From Hsuehochloa calcarea (Eukaryota; Streptophyta; Magnoliopsida; Poales; Poaceae), in NCBI GenBank assembly GCA_036346395.1, contig CM070615.1, positions 7,755,534 to 7,819,533 of the forward strand: DNA of 64,000 nt, in the 5' to 3' direction. Shown piece after piece: positions 1 through 9,719 of this stretch. The position numbers and the translations under genes were made by a program. How positions within the stretch are numbered: the stretch's first letter is position 1; every line of letters begins with the position of its first letter. A model generated the notes under the pieces. That model searched no databases and was not told where the DNA came from. It saw nothing but the letters and a program-made list of their open reading frames with translations.

Positions 1-39
1 ACAGTGGTACATATATCTCTAACATATATATCTCTAACA
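1..39 (-). mobile_element. Start of the 3' LTR of a reverse copia element (Q)
   Basis: On the minus strand a polypurine tract ending GAGGGGGG is followed directly by TGTTAGAG, a canonical LTR start. The LTR runs off the window edge. A short duplication of the ATATATCTCTAACA motif lies inside it. Confidence 0.6.
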
Positions 40-47
40 CCCCCCTC
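40..47 (-). other. Polypurine tract of copia element Q
   Basis: The minus strand reads GAGGGGGG just before the LTR start TGTTAG. This is the usual plus-strand primer position in a Ty1/copia element. Confidence 0.55.
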
Positions 48-108
48 AAACTCATAGTGCATCAACAACGCTGAGTTTGGAGAGGTAGAAGCGGTGCTGC
101 GCTCGAGT

Positions 109-600
109 CTAAGCCTTCGTGAAGAAATCCGCTATCTGAAGCTCGGAAGGCACATACTGAAGAGCAATCACCTGATCATGCACACAAGACCTCATGATGG
201 AAGCGTCAACACCAATATGCTTAAGTAGCTCATGCTTCACAGGGTCACGGGCAATACTGATAGCACTTGTACTGTCTGACAAGAGAGGAGTTGGTGTAGT
301 GACAGAAACACCAAAATCCTCAAGTAACCACCGTAACCAAGTAATCTCTGCTGTCAAGAGAGCCATATAGATCATAACTCAGCTTATGTACTCGAATGGG
401 ATACTGCAGTCTGTTTCTTCGTCTTCCAGGAAATGAGAGAACCACCAAGAAAAACACAGTACGCAGAGATAGACCGGCGATCAGAGGGATCGCTGGCCCA
501 AGTAGCATCTAAATAAGCCTGAAGCTGTAAAGAGCTGGAGCGTGGGAAGAAGAGACGGCGAGAGATAGTCCCACGAAGGTATCGCAGAACTCAAGAAGGT
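109..600 (-). pseudogene. Copia polyprotein, RT end and RNase H (decayed)
   Basis: The minus strand encodes the C-terminal part of a Ty1/copia pol. From about 596 down, one frame reads VLRYLRGTIS, then AYLDATWASDPSDRRS and LISWKTKKQTAVSHSST, which is the conserved copia RNase H region. It stops at about 388 (TAA) and again at 379-381 (TGA), with a frame change. The frame at 375-109 then continues MALLTAEITWLRWLL and SALQYVPSELQIADFFTKA-like residues to a natural stop at 109-111. RNase H normally degrades the RNA strand of the RNA/DNA hybrid during reverse transcription. Here the frame is broken, so it is a remnant. The polypurine tract and LTR start follow about 60 bases downstream, as expected for an intact 3' end. 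The family is well supported; the upstream limit is uncertain because the reading becomes unrecognisable beyond 600. Confidence 0.75.
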
Positions 601-1049
601 AGTCAGGTGGACCCGAGGGAGCGTAAACGAATCGACTCGAATGTGGATCGATAAGTGATATCCAAAGCGAGTAAATGCGAAGGTAGATATGACTAGGTCG
701 GCAAAGCTCGCGACCACGAGACTCGAGCTCATTTTTTTCTCGAGCCGAGCCGAGCCTAATGTTTAGCTCGACAAAAAAACGAGCCGAGCTCGAGCCGCCA
801 CTGCGCATCAGACCGATCCATCATCCATCATCCACGCCCACGACCTCGACCTCGGCCTCTCGGATCCTCCCACCCCACGACGCCGCCGCCCACCCTCCGG
901 CCCCAGATCCACCCGACGCCGCGCCCGCCCACACCCTCCGGCTCCGCATTGCATTTGGGTGCATTGGGTCTAAGTCCTTCCAGCATAGGTTAGAGTGGTT
1001 CTTTGCTGAGTTGCTTAGTCTGCTTGTTCTTATCTTGTGCTTCTAGGAT
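601..1049. other. Unassigned GC-rich stretch with GAGCCGAGC repeats
   Basis: Positions 715-800 carry imperfect inverted and direct copies of GAGCTCGAGCCGAGC with T- and A-runs between them. Positions 800-950 are very C-rich. An open frame at 759-1046 is proline/alanine-rich and low in complexity, without a recognisable domain. The stretch lies between copia Q and the 3' part of element A. I could not assign it. Confidence 0.35.
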
Positions 1050-2633
1050 ACTGCTTATTAGCTGTTTCTCTTCTCACTAGGTTGAGCTTACTCACTTCTT
1101 ATAGGTTCTAGTGAGGGTCGGGCCACCCTTGGGTAGACAGGGATAGTGTTTGCTCCTTAGTGTGTTAGTTGACCAAGCTGATAGTCCTCGAATCATATGG
1201 GGTAGATGAGAATCAGTCTGAGCCATAGTATCCTCTATATCTTATCTATGCTCTAAGGACTGCCTTTTGTGTTTCTCTTGTCAGTTTCTCGTTTCTGTTC
1301 CTTTGGTTCAGGGGGAGTTCATCTTGGATCTTCTAGTTCTTAAAATTGTCATAACTCAATCTGAATTAAAAGTGCATCTCATTTTGAAGGGGATCTGGAT
1401 TTTCTTGTATTTTCATTCTGCATTGTAATATAATTTCATGGAGCCTTGATTATTATCCCTTATGATTTGTTATCAATATCTTACATCTTGCCATGATCTG
1501 TGCTAAATTGCTAGATTTATCATGACTTTTTATCTGTAGTCTAGTCTTTGCCATGAGAAGGTGACTAAAAATGCTCAACTTGAATTAAAATCTTGTCATG
1601 GTAGCTCTTGAGACTAGTCTGTTGTAGTTATCCTTTTATGATTCTCGCCATGTCAAGTAGGCTGAGTTGAGTCTTGAATCTCTATTGAGATTTAGATTGG
1701 GCTATGTCAGTTTATTAAGAAGCTTGACGTATCATTAAATCTTTGGTCTAAAAATATCAAAAGCAAAAATGATCTCTTTTGTGCGAAAAAACTGATCTCA
1801 CCAACTCTTTCTCATGAGACTGCTTGCCATTGCACTAGGCATGAACTCAGTGGGAGTCTTGGATGACCTAAGATCACTTCCTTAAGTCTGTTGCTTGGAG
1901 TGGTCGCATAAGGCTTGGGATCTAGCACATGATTAAGATTTGACAAATGGTTGAAGCTTAGGAGGCAGTTGTGGATGGCTCCTAGTCCAGGACTTGCTTT
2001 ACTAAGATAAAGCCATAAATGTTTTTCAGCAAAAGAAAAATGTGCTAAACTTGCTAATCTTCAAACAGACCAAGTACTTGATCAAATGAGTCATTCTTAA
2101 AACTGGTAACTCTCTAAACTGTTCAATATTTGCTTCTTGGTTCCACTTAGAGTATTTGACATGGCTTGTATCATCCTTGGATATCTTTAGCTAGACTATA
2201 ATCTTGGTTGTTTTGACTTGCTAAGAAATTGGACCAATTCTCAGATTATGATTTCCTTGGTTTAGCTACTCTATACATCAATTGTCATGATTTTGATAGC
2301 ATTCTTATGTGTTATGGCTTGGTGTAATACTCTAATAGTCATTTGGATAATCTTCATGACTCCAAATGCTTCAAATGAATATTATATAGTCATTCTCTCT
2401 CTTTAATGCATCTTGATGTGTTTATTGCCAAAAGGGGGAGAATTTTAGAGAGAAAAAGTCTTCTGGAGTCTTGCAGAAAAATTTGCTCTTTCATTGTCTA
2501 CTCCAGTCTTTCTCTTGTGTCAAAAATGGTCTTGAGCTTCCTTTGTTCCTAGTTTAGACCATGTTTGATCATCATCACAAACTCAACTTTATGCTTTTTC
2601 GGTGTTTGTCAATATACTCATCAAGGGGGAGAT
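1050..2633 (+). mobile_element. 3' non-coding internal region of LTR element A
   Basis: No protein domain is visible on either strand. The stretch ends with a purine run (CAAGGGGGAGA, 2622-2632) that abuts the LTR start at 2634, so it is the downstream internal part of a plus-strand LTR retrotransposon. An internal purine-rich AAAGGGGGAGAATTT near 2430 resembles a second polypurine tract. Long non-coding 3' regions of this kind occur in some copia (SIRE-like) and non-autonomous elements. Assignment to copia is inference, and the left limit is not defined. Confidence 0.5.
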
Positions 2634-4425
2634 TGTGAGACCATGTGAGAGGTGTCCCCATGCGAGTGATGAGTATTTGACGATGTTGTGGAAAAGTTTG
2701 TGATTTGATTCACTACCGTTGTGCTGCTGTTGTTGTGATTCTGTACTGTGCGGAACTTCCGCCCTGGGAATGCGGAACTTCCGATTGACCTGAGCAGTGT
2801 GTTCTGTTTTGGTAATGTGCGGAGCTTCCGCCCTGGGAATGCGAAAGTACCGATCTTCGGAACTTCCGCCTTGTAGAAACCGGAACTTTCGATTGTGTGC
2901 AGAACTGAGCAGTGAGCGCATAGTTTTTGATTTTGAGTTGTGAGGTTCATGAATGGTTTTGAGTCTAATGCAAATGTTGATTCTAGTATCTAGAGCAATG
3001 CTATGTGATGTGTTTCTTGTTTGTAGCCGTTGCGTGACGCCGAGACAGTCGTGGCGAGACACGTGGAGACCGGACTAGACGCAGTGGCGCTGAAGTCAAA
3101 CGGTCAAGGTGTGTCAAGACGGCGGCACTCGAGGTGGTTGCGTAGTCGTGGACAACAAGGAATGCGGACCTTCCGTAAGGTACGAGGGCTAAAGGGTAAT
3201 TTCGCAAGGCGGCAGAAGTGGAAGCGGGATCCGTTAGGGTTTAGCCAGTGTAACGGGTTGGAGACCCGTTAGCCTAGGGCTATAAATAGAGGTGAAGGCC
3301 TGGTTGTTTTGTGACTTTTGGAGAGAGCATTAGGGTTTGCTAGAGTCAAAAGTGGCTTTGAGAGTTTGTTTTGGTTTTAGGCTTTAGTTGTTGGGAGAGA
3401 ACATAGATGTCTTCTCTGTGACTTCCTCTCTCATTTGTGTCTTTGTGTGTTCTTGAGATGGAGAGGGAGAGAATGGATTGAGTTATTTGTAATCATTCCT
3501 CTGTGTGTGTCTCTGTAATCCATTGGTGCAAGGAATGAAAAATCTCTTGTTTACTTTCCTGTTCATGTCTCTGTTCTTATTCTTTCGTTAAGGTTTGATT
3601 CTTGAGATTTTGGTTTTTGGCTTGATTCTTGTTGGGAAGTGCCAAAATGGGTTGCTCTTTGTTGGGATGATGCCACAAGATCATTTGATCAACTTTTCCC
3701 AAGAGCAAATCAACTGTAATCTCAGTTCTTGATTTTTGGCTTTCTCTGTTCTTCCTTCTCGTGCCTAGGTCTTGTATGAAAATCTTGTTTCCCTTCTTGA
3801 GATGGCATGAAACTTGGCATGTTGAATCTATATGCTATTAAGTAGCTACCCTCAAAGTTTCATCACTCAAGAATCCAAGAATCTTGCGAATTTCAAGTTT
3901 TTGGTCTTTCTTGCTAAATATTCAAGAAATCCAATTTTTCTTTGATTAATGGATCTTTGTCTGCAATTCCTTCTCAATGAGGTCAAGATGTTGTTTAGGA
4001 TGATGTCCTGTGAGACTTGACCCGAGAAGAGCAGCAATTTTTAAGTATTTTAGATTTTTGGAAATTTCCAGTACGTGTTGTTCTTCTGTCTGGGACAATC
4101 GGAACTTCCGTTGTTTACACGCCGGAACTACCGCGTGTGGAACTTCCGAACTGGAAGACCGGAACTTTCGATTGTCGACAGAGCAGCCCAGAAATTTGGG
4201 AACTTCACCGAGTGACCGAACTACCGTGCATGAACTCATCACCGATAATCTGAACTTCCGATTTCGGCTGTAACACCCGCATTTCTTTTCTTTTTCTGGT
4301 TTTGGTTCATTTCCTTTCTCTTGATTATCCGCGGGTATTGTTTATCTGTATGAATACTTAAGAGGGGAGGATCTTAATTTTAAGGCACCATTCACCCCCG
4401 CCTCTGTTGCCATTTCGGTCCTTCA
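2634..4425 (+). mobile_element. 3' LTR of element A (about 1.79 kb)
   Basis: The LTR starts TGTGAGACCATG after a polypurine tract and ends GGTCCTTCA. A second copy (46720-48558) has the same start, the same order of landmarks and the same end, with a clean 5-bp TSD that confirms both boundaries. Landmarks in order are a cluster of CGGAACTTCCG-like palindromes (2750-2900), a TATA box (3281), a U/T-rich leader, and a second palindrome cluster (4100-4270). It lies against a remnant of copia B's 5' LTR. The bases right after it (ACGTC) are also present at the matching place in B's 3' LTR, so A appears to have inserted into B. Confidence 0.85.
3281..3288 (+). promoter_or_regulatory. LTR promoter TATA box of element A
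   Basis: TATAAATA lies mid-LTR after GGGC and before AGAGGTGAAGG. The same context recurs in the second LTR copy at 47400-47407. This is the expected Pol II promoter position, with the R and U5 regions downstream. Confidence 0.6.
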
Positions 4426-4471
4426 ACGTCGAAGCAGTAAAAGAGTGAAGGTAAAACGAAAAATTCCAACA
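4426..4471 (+). mobile_element. End fragment of the 5' LTR of copia element B
   Basis: About 45 bases ending AAATTCCAACA match the end of the LTR at 6717-7163. A primer-binding site follows at once. The rest of this LTR was displaced by insertion of element A; the match starts at CGTC right after A's terminal CA. Confidence 0.75.
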
Positions 4472-4473
4472 AT

Positions 4474-4485
4474 TGGTATCAGAGC
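4474..4485 (+). other. Primer-binding site of copia B (tRNA-iMet type)
   Basis: TGGTATCAGAGC lies three bases after the 5' LTR end. It is complementary to the 3' end of plant initiator tRNA-Met, the usual copia primer. Confidence 0.8.
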
Positions 4486-4502
4486 TTCTACTTGATCCGG
4501 CG

Positions 4503-6060
4503 ATGCATCGATCATCTTCCCACTCACCTACCCGGCCAAGGATGCCCAGCGACGTTGACGCACATCTAGAGGCGGGATCCGGCAGCGGCAGCGGTGGCGA
4601 TGGCGGTGGGGAAGTTGTGATCCATCGCGTGGTAAGGGAGTCAGGAGGCTCGACCGTATACCCGATGTTGACGCGAACCAACTAGGAGATTGTTCTCTCG
4701 TGATGAGGGTGAATCTACAAGCGCGAGGCTTGTGGGAGGCGATCGACCCCAGCAATGGCGAGTACCGCGACGATAGGATGGCGTTGTCTGCCATACCCCG
4801 AGCCGTTCTGTCGGAGATGCTGTCTACGCTTGCGGTCAAAAACACTGCCAAGAACGCATGGGACACCATCAAGACAATACGCATGGGCGTCCAGCGCGTA
4901 CGCGAGGCAAAGGCACAAACGCTACGTAAAGGATTTGATGACATCAAATTCAAAAGCGGCGAGTCGGTGGATGACTTCACAATGCAGCTCACCGGCCTAG
5001 TCAACAACTTGGAAATACTCGGGGACAAGATTGAGGAAGACCGTGTTGTTAAAAAATTCCTCCGCGTCGTCTTGCCAAGGTATTCTCAGGTAGCGATCTC
5101 AATTGAGACGCTCGTTGACTTGCAGACGCTCTCGGTGGACGAGCTCACTAGACGACTAAAGGCCGTAGAAGAGCGCTTCGAACAAGACAACGCCGACGAC
5201 GCCAACGGACACCTGCTCCTCACAGAGGACGAGTGGCTTGCACGCATGAAGCAACATGAGCATGGCTGTGGCTCGACCGCGCATGTAAGTCCGGTGGTGG
5301 CGCATAATTTTACAGGAATCGCTTGAGGAGGACAATCGTAGCTCATCAAGAAGCCGCGAGCGTGGACGCAGCATGAGCGAGGCGGTAGAGGAGAACGTGG
5401 AGATTGGGCTAGGCAAGACGATGGTGACAGATCCCATGACAAGTCACATATCAAGTGTTTTAAATGTGATAAATATAGTCACTATGCGTCGGACTGCCGT
5501 AGCCACATAAAGTGCTTTCAACTGTGACAAATATGGGCACTATGCTTCGGATTGTCGAAACAAGAAGAAGAACGAGGAGGTAAACCTCACCCGAGCTATT
5601 GAAGACGACGAGCCGACCCTACTTCTCTCCTTATGTGTCAACCAGGCGCCGGTCATGGTAATGTTGAACGAGGAGAACGTAGTTCCTAAACTATGCACAG
5701 AGGGAGGCAACCATGATCATACTGATGAGTGGTACTTAGACAATGGAGCAAGCAATCACATGACGGGAGATCGCTCCATGTTCCATGAGCTTGACGAAAA
5801 GATTTCGGGCAAAGTCAAGTTTGGCGACGACTCCACGGTGCAAATAAGAGGAAAAGGATCAATGCTATTGCAATGCAAGAACGATGTTCAGAGGATGCTG
5901 ACTGAAATCTATTATATACCAAGTCTGTGTAACAACATAGTCGGGCCTCTGACAGCCATGAACGGGGTGTGGTGGTGTTGCAGGATGAGTTATTGCGTGT
6001 CTATAACAAGAACAAAGATCTGTTGATGATGGTGAAAAGATCCCCGAACTGGTTATATAA
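4503..6060 (+). pseudogene. Copia B gag and protease, pol deleted
   Basis: The likely ATG is at 4503. The N-terminal frame ends VYPMLTRTN then TAG at about 4683. A frameshift leads to the frame at 4700-5326, a UBN2-type copia gag with landmarks LWEAIDPSNGEYRDDR, AWDTIKTIRMG, FDDIKFKSGESVDDF and KKFLRVVLPRYSQVAISIE. Gag forms the virus-like particle that packages element RNA. After another frame change come two consecutive CCHC zinc knuckles (IKCFKCDKYSHYASDCR at about 5452, and a near copy at about 5507 carrying one extra base). Protease follows, with the copia active-site context DNGASNHMTG near 5748. Past 6000 the frame breaks after KISLKACKPV. Integrase, RT and RNase H are absent before the 3' LTR at 6717. 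The element is therefore a deletion derivative that would need proteins from a relative to move. Confidence 0.8.
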
Positions 6061-6716
6061 AATTTCCCTGAAAGCTTGTAAACCGGTTTCTGTGAAGGAC
6101 AGTCTGAAGGAGCCGGAGTGGAACTGGGAGTAGAGCTAGGACAGGAGGTCTCAGGCATTGTTGATCTCACCGGCCAAGGATTGGCGGGACCCAGGGATGA
6201 CACGCGGTTGGTGCAGAAGGCGCAAGAAAGTGAGCCTTGGGGGTGCAGAGGAAGATGCGTGAAGGCGCAGACGCTAAGGGGACAAATGAGTTCCACGCAA
6301 GATACAGCTTGTTGCCGGAGGAACCAATGCTCGGGTCAAGCCCATGGACCCAACCCGTACGCAGGCACAGCAGAAGGGAGAGGCGGTGTAGCCTTAGCTG
6401 AAATGTACTCGGGAAAGCGGGTAGATTTGGTCCAAGAGAGAGGGGCGAGTCTCTGGCAACGGCGCGGCTCAGTACCATGGGAGCAGGTGCTCCAGCCCAG
6501 GCGATCGTGCAAGGAAGGACAAATTCAGTCCAGGTGCGAGGCGCGGCAAGCGTTGGTTTGTTCATATCTCAGGATGGAGCAAGCATAGGTGGTAAGCGGT
6601 ATCAGCTCGAGAAGGAACGGCGCACAAGAGTGTAGGTAAAAAGAGAAAGATTTGGAAGTTCAAATACGTGAGAAGATTGGCGTGATCAAGAAAATGAAGA
6701 AACAAGATTAAGGGGG
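6061..6716 (+). mobile_element. Unrecognised internal segment of copia B
   Basis: This segment lies between the broken protease region and the 3' LTR, where integrase, RT and RNase H would normally be. A 156-codon open frame at 6118-6588 shows no motif I recognise. The end (ATTAAGGGGG, about 6707-6716) is the polypurine tract. Its origin, as residual pol or captured sequence, is unresolved. Confidence 0.5.
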
Positions 6717-7163
6717 TGATTGATAGATTTAATCTTGTTTTTTTTTGTGCCCAAGTTGTAGATGGAGTAGGGATCCGAGTGTGCATGTGAGTCGGTCTTT
6801 TATGTGTGCATAAAAGTCTATGACTAGCATCATGTAGAGTAGAAAAAAAGGAGAAGCAACAAATAAAATACAGAAAGGAGGAGCAGTTTGCTCCCGAGAA
6901 GAAATCGTTTCGTTGTTCGATTGTCTCGGTGCTTCGTTTGTCTCCAGAAGTAAGTACAAACGTGAAGCCATAGTATCCAGCAAAGGCATCATCACGTGAA
7001 GCTTCTCATCAAGAGAGAAGAGGCACTGCTGTGCTACTTGGAGCAGGTCACGGGAAGACAGGCTTCAGGCAAGTAAGTCAGGAGAACAGGGATCAGCAGG
7101 AAGGAAAAATAGAAGCACGTCAAAGCAGTAAACAGAGTGAAGGTAAAACGAAAAATTCCAACA
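6717..7163 (+). mobile_element. 3' LTR of copia element B (about 447 bp)
   Basis: It starts TGATTGATAG right after the polypurine tract and ends AATTCCAACA, identical to the end of the 5' fragment before the primer-binding site at 4474. Short LTRs of this size are usual for copia. Confidence 0.8.
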
Positions 7164-7470
7164 AAAATTAATCTCAACATTTCACCATTCATGTTGACGC
7201 AAAGTACAGTGGTCGTACTTGTATCATAGATAGCTTTGTGAGTGGTACATAGCTAGCTAGGAAGAACAAACAGAAAGCTTAATTCAAAATGTATATCCAT
7301 ATGTACTCCTAGGCCGACATATGACAAATTATAGGTTATCGACCAGCAAACGTACATAGAAAACGGACATAAATAGAGCACATATAAACGAAGTTAGACG
7401 CGTGTTGCAAAAACCTACATATGTAACACCGACGTCAGCCCTACAGCCTCCCTCTTGTGAGGAACATAAA
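7164..7470. other. Unassigned spacer between copia B and the CACTA element
   Basis: The stretch is AT-rich, without long frames, repeats or terminal motifs that I recognise. Confidence 0.4.
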
Positions 7471-7554
7471 CACTACTACAAAAGGGGCTATTCTAGATGT
7501 TTCATCATAGACTGCTCTAAATCACAAGATAAATACAATCAGAGATTTATTTTG

Positions 7555-8860
7555 GTTTAGCACACGCCCTGTTATCGATCACGTAAAAGTATCTGTGAAG
7601 ATGTAATATCACAGACGGTTCATGATGAAAATAGTCTGTGATATTAATAAATATCACATACGGGTTTTAAATATAACCCTCTATGATAATTCACATACTG
7701 TTCTTAACAAGAACGTTTTGTGATAATTTTGTATCACAGATGGTTTGTTGTTGGAACCGTCGGTGATATGAACAGTCTATTTTACATGCAACAACAGGAA
7801 ACCGGTACTTCACGACCACGATCTCTTGCACTCCACGACCACGACCTCCTACGCTCGACGAACACACTCCACGACCACGACCTCCTACGCACTACGACCG
7901 CGAGAAGAAGGGTGCTAAATAAATAAAAAAATTTCCAGGATTGGCCCTACTAATGCTGGCGTGCGAACATTTTTTAGCTATAGAATTATCACAGACGGTT
8001 TAGTGGGATAAACCGTCTGTGATATGTATCACAGACGATTATAAACTACAACAGTATGTGATATATAATTATCACAGACGGTTATTAATAAGAATCGTTT
8101 ATGATGTTTATTTATCATAGACAGTTTGTAATTGGAATTGTCTGTGATGTGTATCACAGACGATTATTAACAAGAACCGTCTTTGATAAACTTTTTTTGG
8201 GGGTCATCTACGCAGAGGAGGATGAGACAGCAGCCACGGGCAACCTCATCGAGCTTGCAAGTTCAAGAAGCATGAATGCCAGGAGAGCGCATGAAGATGC
8301 TATTTCGCTGGTATTTCTCCAAACACAACTGCAGGTCTCAGATGTGCCCAAGCAGCATGAGGAGGAGTATTCTACATGCTGCGTGGCACATCCGAGGCCT
8401 GCAGTTTTGTCTAGAGGAATGCCAGTGAAATAGCCTATTCATGCGCTCTCCTGGCATCTATGCTTCTTGAACTTGCAGGCTCGATGAAGTTGGTCATGGC
8501 TACTGTCTCATCCTCCTCATGCTGTGTGGACGACCCCCTGAAAAAAAATCATACTTCGTGGTGGGATTGGTTTCTTTCTTAGGCATACTCGCTGTCTTCT
8601 TCAAAGCGCACGATATATATTAGAGACATTTCTCACTACAGATAGATCAAGATCTGAGGGGACGACCAGATATTTAATGGCGCATATCACAGACCGTTAT
8701 TGTTAAGAACCGTCTGTGATACGTATTAAGTGTCACAGACGGTTCTTAACAAGAACCATCTTTGAGGCCTATGATTATCACAGTTGGTGGTTATTTAAAA
8801 CCATTTGTGATACGTATTACAGACAAATTTTTTTAAGAACGGTCTGTGACATGCACAATT
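7555..8860. repeat. CACTA subterminal repeats (ATCACAGACGGTT)
   Basis: At least ten copies or close variants of ATCACAGACGGTT and its complement AACCGTCTGTGAT occur, often as head-to-head pairs around AACAAGAAC. Clear examples are near 7613, 7735, 7987, 8035, 8075, 8155, 8690, 8735 and 8845. Such arrays flank the termini of En/Spm elements and bind TNPA-type protein. Confidence 0.75.
8190..8549. repeat. Long inverted repeat (about 170-bp arms, 15-bp loop)
   Basis: The left arm (8190-8359) and right arm (8375-8549) are imperfect reverse complements. Paired landmarks are GGGGGTC with GACCCCC, AGAGGAGGATGAGACAG with CTGTCTCATCCTCCTCAT, CTTGCAAGTTCAAGAAGC with GCTTCTTGAACTTGCAGG, and GCCAGGAGAGCGCATGAA with TTCATGCGCTCTCCTGGC. 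The loop is AGGAGGAGTATTCTA. A transcript would fold into a hairpin long enough for Dicer-like processing. It lies inside the CACTA element. Confidence 0.75.
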
Positions 8861-8955
8861 AAACATCTGGTCGTCCTGACTCGAGACAGATATGTCTATA
8901 GTGACATATGTCTCTGATATGCGGCTGCTTTGAAGGAGACCGCCGGCTCTGGGGC
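8585..8955. repeat. Second inverted repeat inside the CACTA element
   Basis: The left arm (about 8598-8700) and right arm (about 8836-8938) pair imperfectly. Matches include CTTCAAAGC with GCTTTGAAG, GGACGACCAGAT with ATCTGGTCGTCC, and ATCACAGACCGTT with AACGGTCTGTGAC. The interior holds three more subterminal repeats. Limits are approximate. Confidence 0.55.
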
Positions 8956-9379
8956 GTTTGGTGAAAAAATTAAATACCATAGATTTACAAGTGTTCTTGT
9001 AGATCTATTTATTCTTGGTGATCTATGGTTAGTATTTGCTTCTAATTATATGCATTATAATCTAGAGGGATCTATGATATCTAGTTTATCATCCAATGAG
9101 GTTATTGGCAGTTAAGATTTACAATAGAACAATGAGTTGTATCTATATATACATTAACTTGTCATGTATTGTGTAAAATAATATTGTTTACATTATAGTG
9201 AACAATAGTTCTGACTATGTCAAATGGCAATCTGGATCAGATGCCACGCGATGCAGAAGGGGACTATAGTAAGAGAGTATGGTAAATTAGTGTGTTTAAT
9301 GGAGGACTCGAACGAAACCTTTGTTCCCGAGCTGCAAGCTAGAATACACAAGGTTGTCATCCGTACTTGAACTGCCAAA
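8956..9379 (+). mobile_element. CACTA internal region upstream of the transposase fragment
   Basis: The sequence is AT-rich. Coding character appears only near 9300-9380, where short pieces resemble the lead-in to transposase_21 but are interrupted by stops. Nothing else is recognised. Confidence 0.4.
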
Positions 9380-9656
9380 ATTGAAGGTAAGCAATGGTTG
9401 ATTTGACAAGAGTTTCATGGTGTTACTAGGTCTCCTAGCGAACATCCTTCCAGAGAGAAACGTGTTGCCTAGAACCACCTACCAAGCCAAAGAGGTTCTT
9501 TATCCATTTGGAATGGAAGTAGAAAGAATACATGTATGCCCGAATGATTGCATCCTCTACCATAAAGAGTATGCAGGCATGCACGTATGGCTGTTGTGCA
9601 AAGCATCCCGATACAAGTGTAAGAATCACTCTAATGACGGTGAGCGCATCGAGTGA
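9380..9656 (+). pseudogene. CACTA transposase fragment (transposase_21/TNPD type)
   Basis: The plus frame reads FDKSFMVLLGLLANILPERN, then LPRTTYQAKEVL, GMEVERIHVCPNDCILYHKEY and CKASRYK. The motif IHxCPNDCxLY followed by a CxxCxxSRYK-like segment is the signature of the En/Spm TNP2/transposase_21 family, whose protein cuts at the CACTA termini. The second cysteine pair is partly lost (WLLCKASRYK). An in-frame TGA precedes FDKSF, where TGG (Trp) is expected. The frame ends at 9654-9656, next to the family C LTR. Only about 90 of many hundred residues remain, so it cannot be functional. Family assignment is confident. Confidence 0.8.
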
Positions 9657-9719
9657 AGGATCACGGGAAGGGTACGATAGCACAAACCAAAATTTTACCG
9701 CGTAACCAAGGAACCTCCG

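Larger units (their letters stand above)
7471..9657 (+). mobile_element. CACTA (En/Spm) DNA transposon, 5' part
   Basis: It begins CACTACTACAAAAGGGGCT, the classic CACTA terminal inverted repeat. Behind it lies a long array of subterminal ATCACAGACGGTT units in both orientations, as En/Spm transposases require for binding. Further in are two long inverted repeats and a fragment of the TNPD-like transposase in plus orientation. The element stops abruptly at the reverse family C LTR (9658), and no 3' terminal repeat (TTGTAGTAGTG) follows in the window. It is therefore truncated, or its other half lies outside. Family call is strong; integrity is poor. Confidence 0.85.

Noticed and set aside
759..1046. 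95-codon plus-strand ORF
   Set aside because: It is proline/alanine low-complexity text in a GC-rich stretch, without domain, start context or homologous copy in the window.
2750..2900. Heat-shock elements in the A LTR
   Set aside because: The motif is GAAnTTC with one base between half-sites. Heat-shock elements need GAAnnTTC spacing.
2589..3062. 157-codon minus-strand ORF and its relative at 46826-47469
   Set aside because: Both lie in the A LTR antisense to its transcription, and arise from repeated CGGAACTTCCG text. There is no domain, and the two copies differ by frame breaks.
4474..4485. tRNA-related sequences as tRNA genes
   Set aside because: The TGGTATCAGAGC sites (also at 35781, 42716 and 60623) are primer-binding sites next to LTR ends. 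No cloverleaf is present.
4358..4685. Minus-strand ORFs over the copia B gag start (4358-4681 and 4528-5028)
   Set aside because: They are shadows of the plus-strand gag, which has clear UBN2-type residues.
8190..8549. Canonical microRNA precursor
   Set aside because: The arms are too long and too evenly paired for a plant miRNA precursor. A siRNA-producing inverted duplication is more likely.
8795..9115. Small ORFs on both strands near 8795-9115
   Set aside because: They overlap an inverted repeat and AT-rich sequence. No conserved residues are seen, and the transposase text starts only near 9380.
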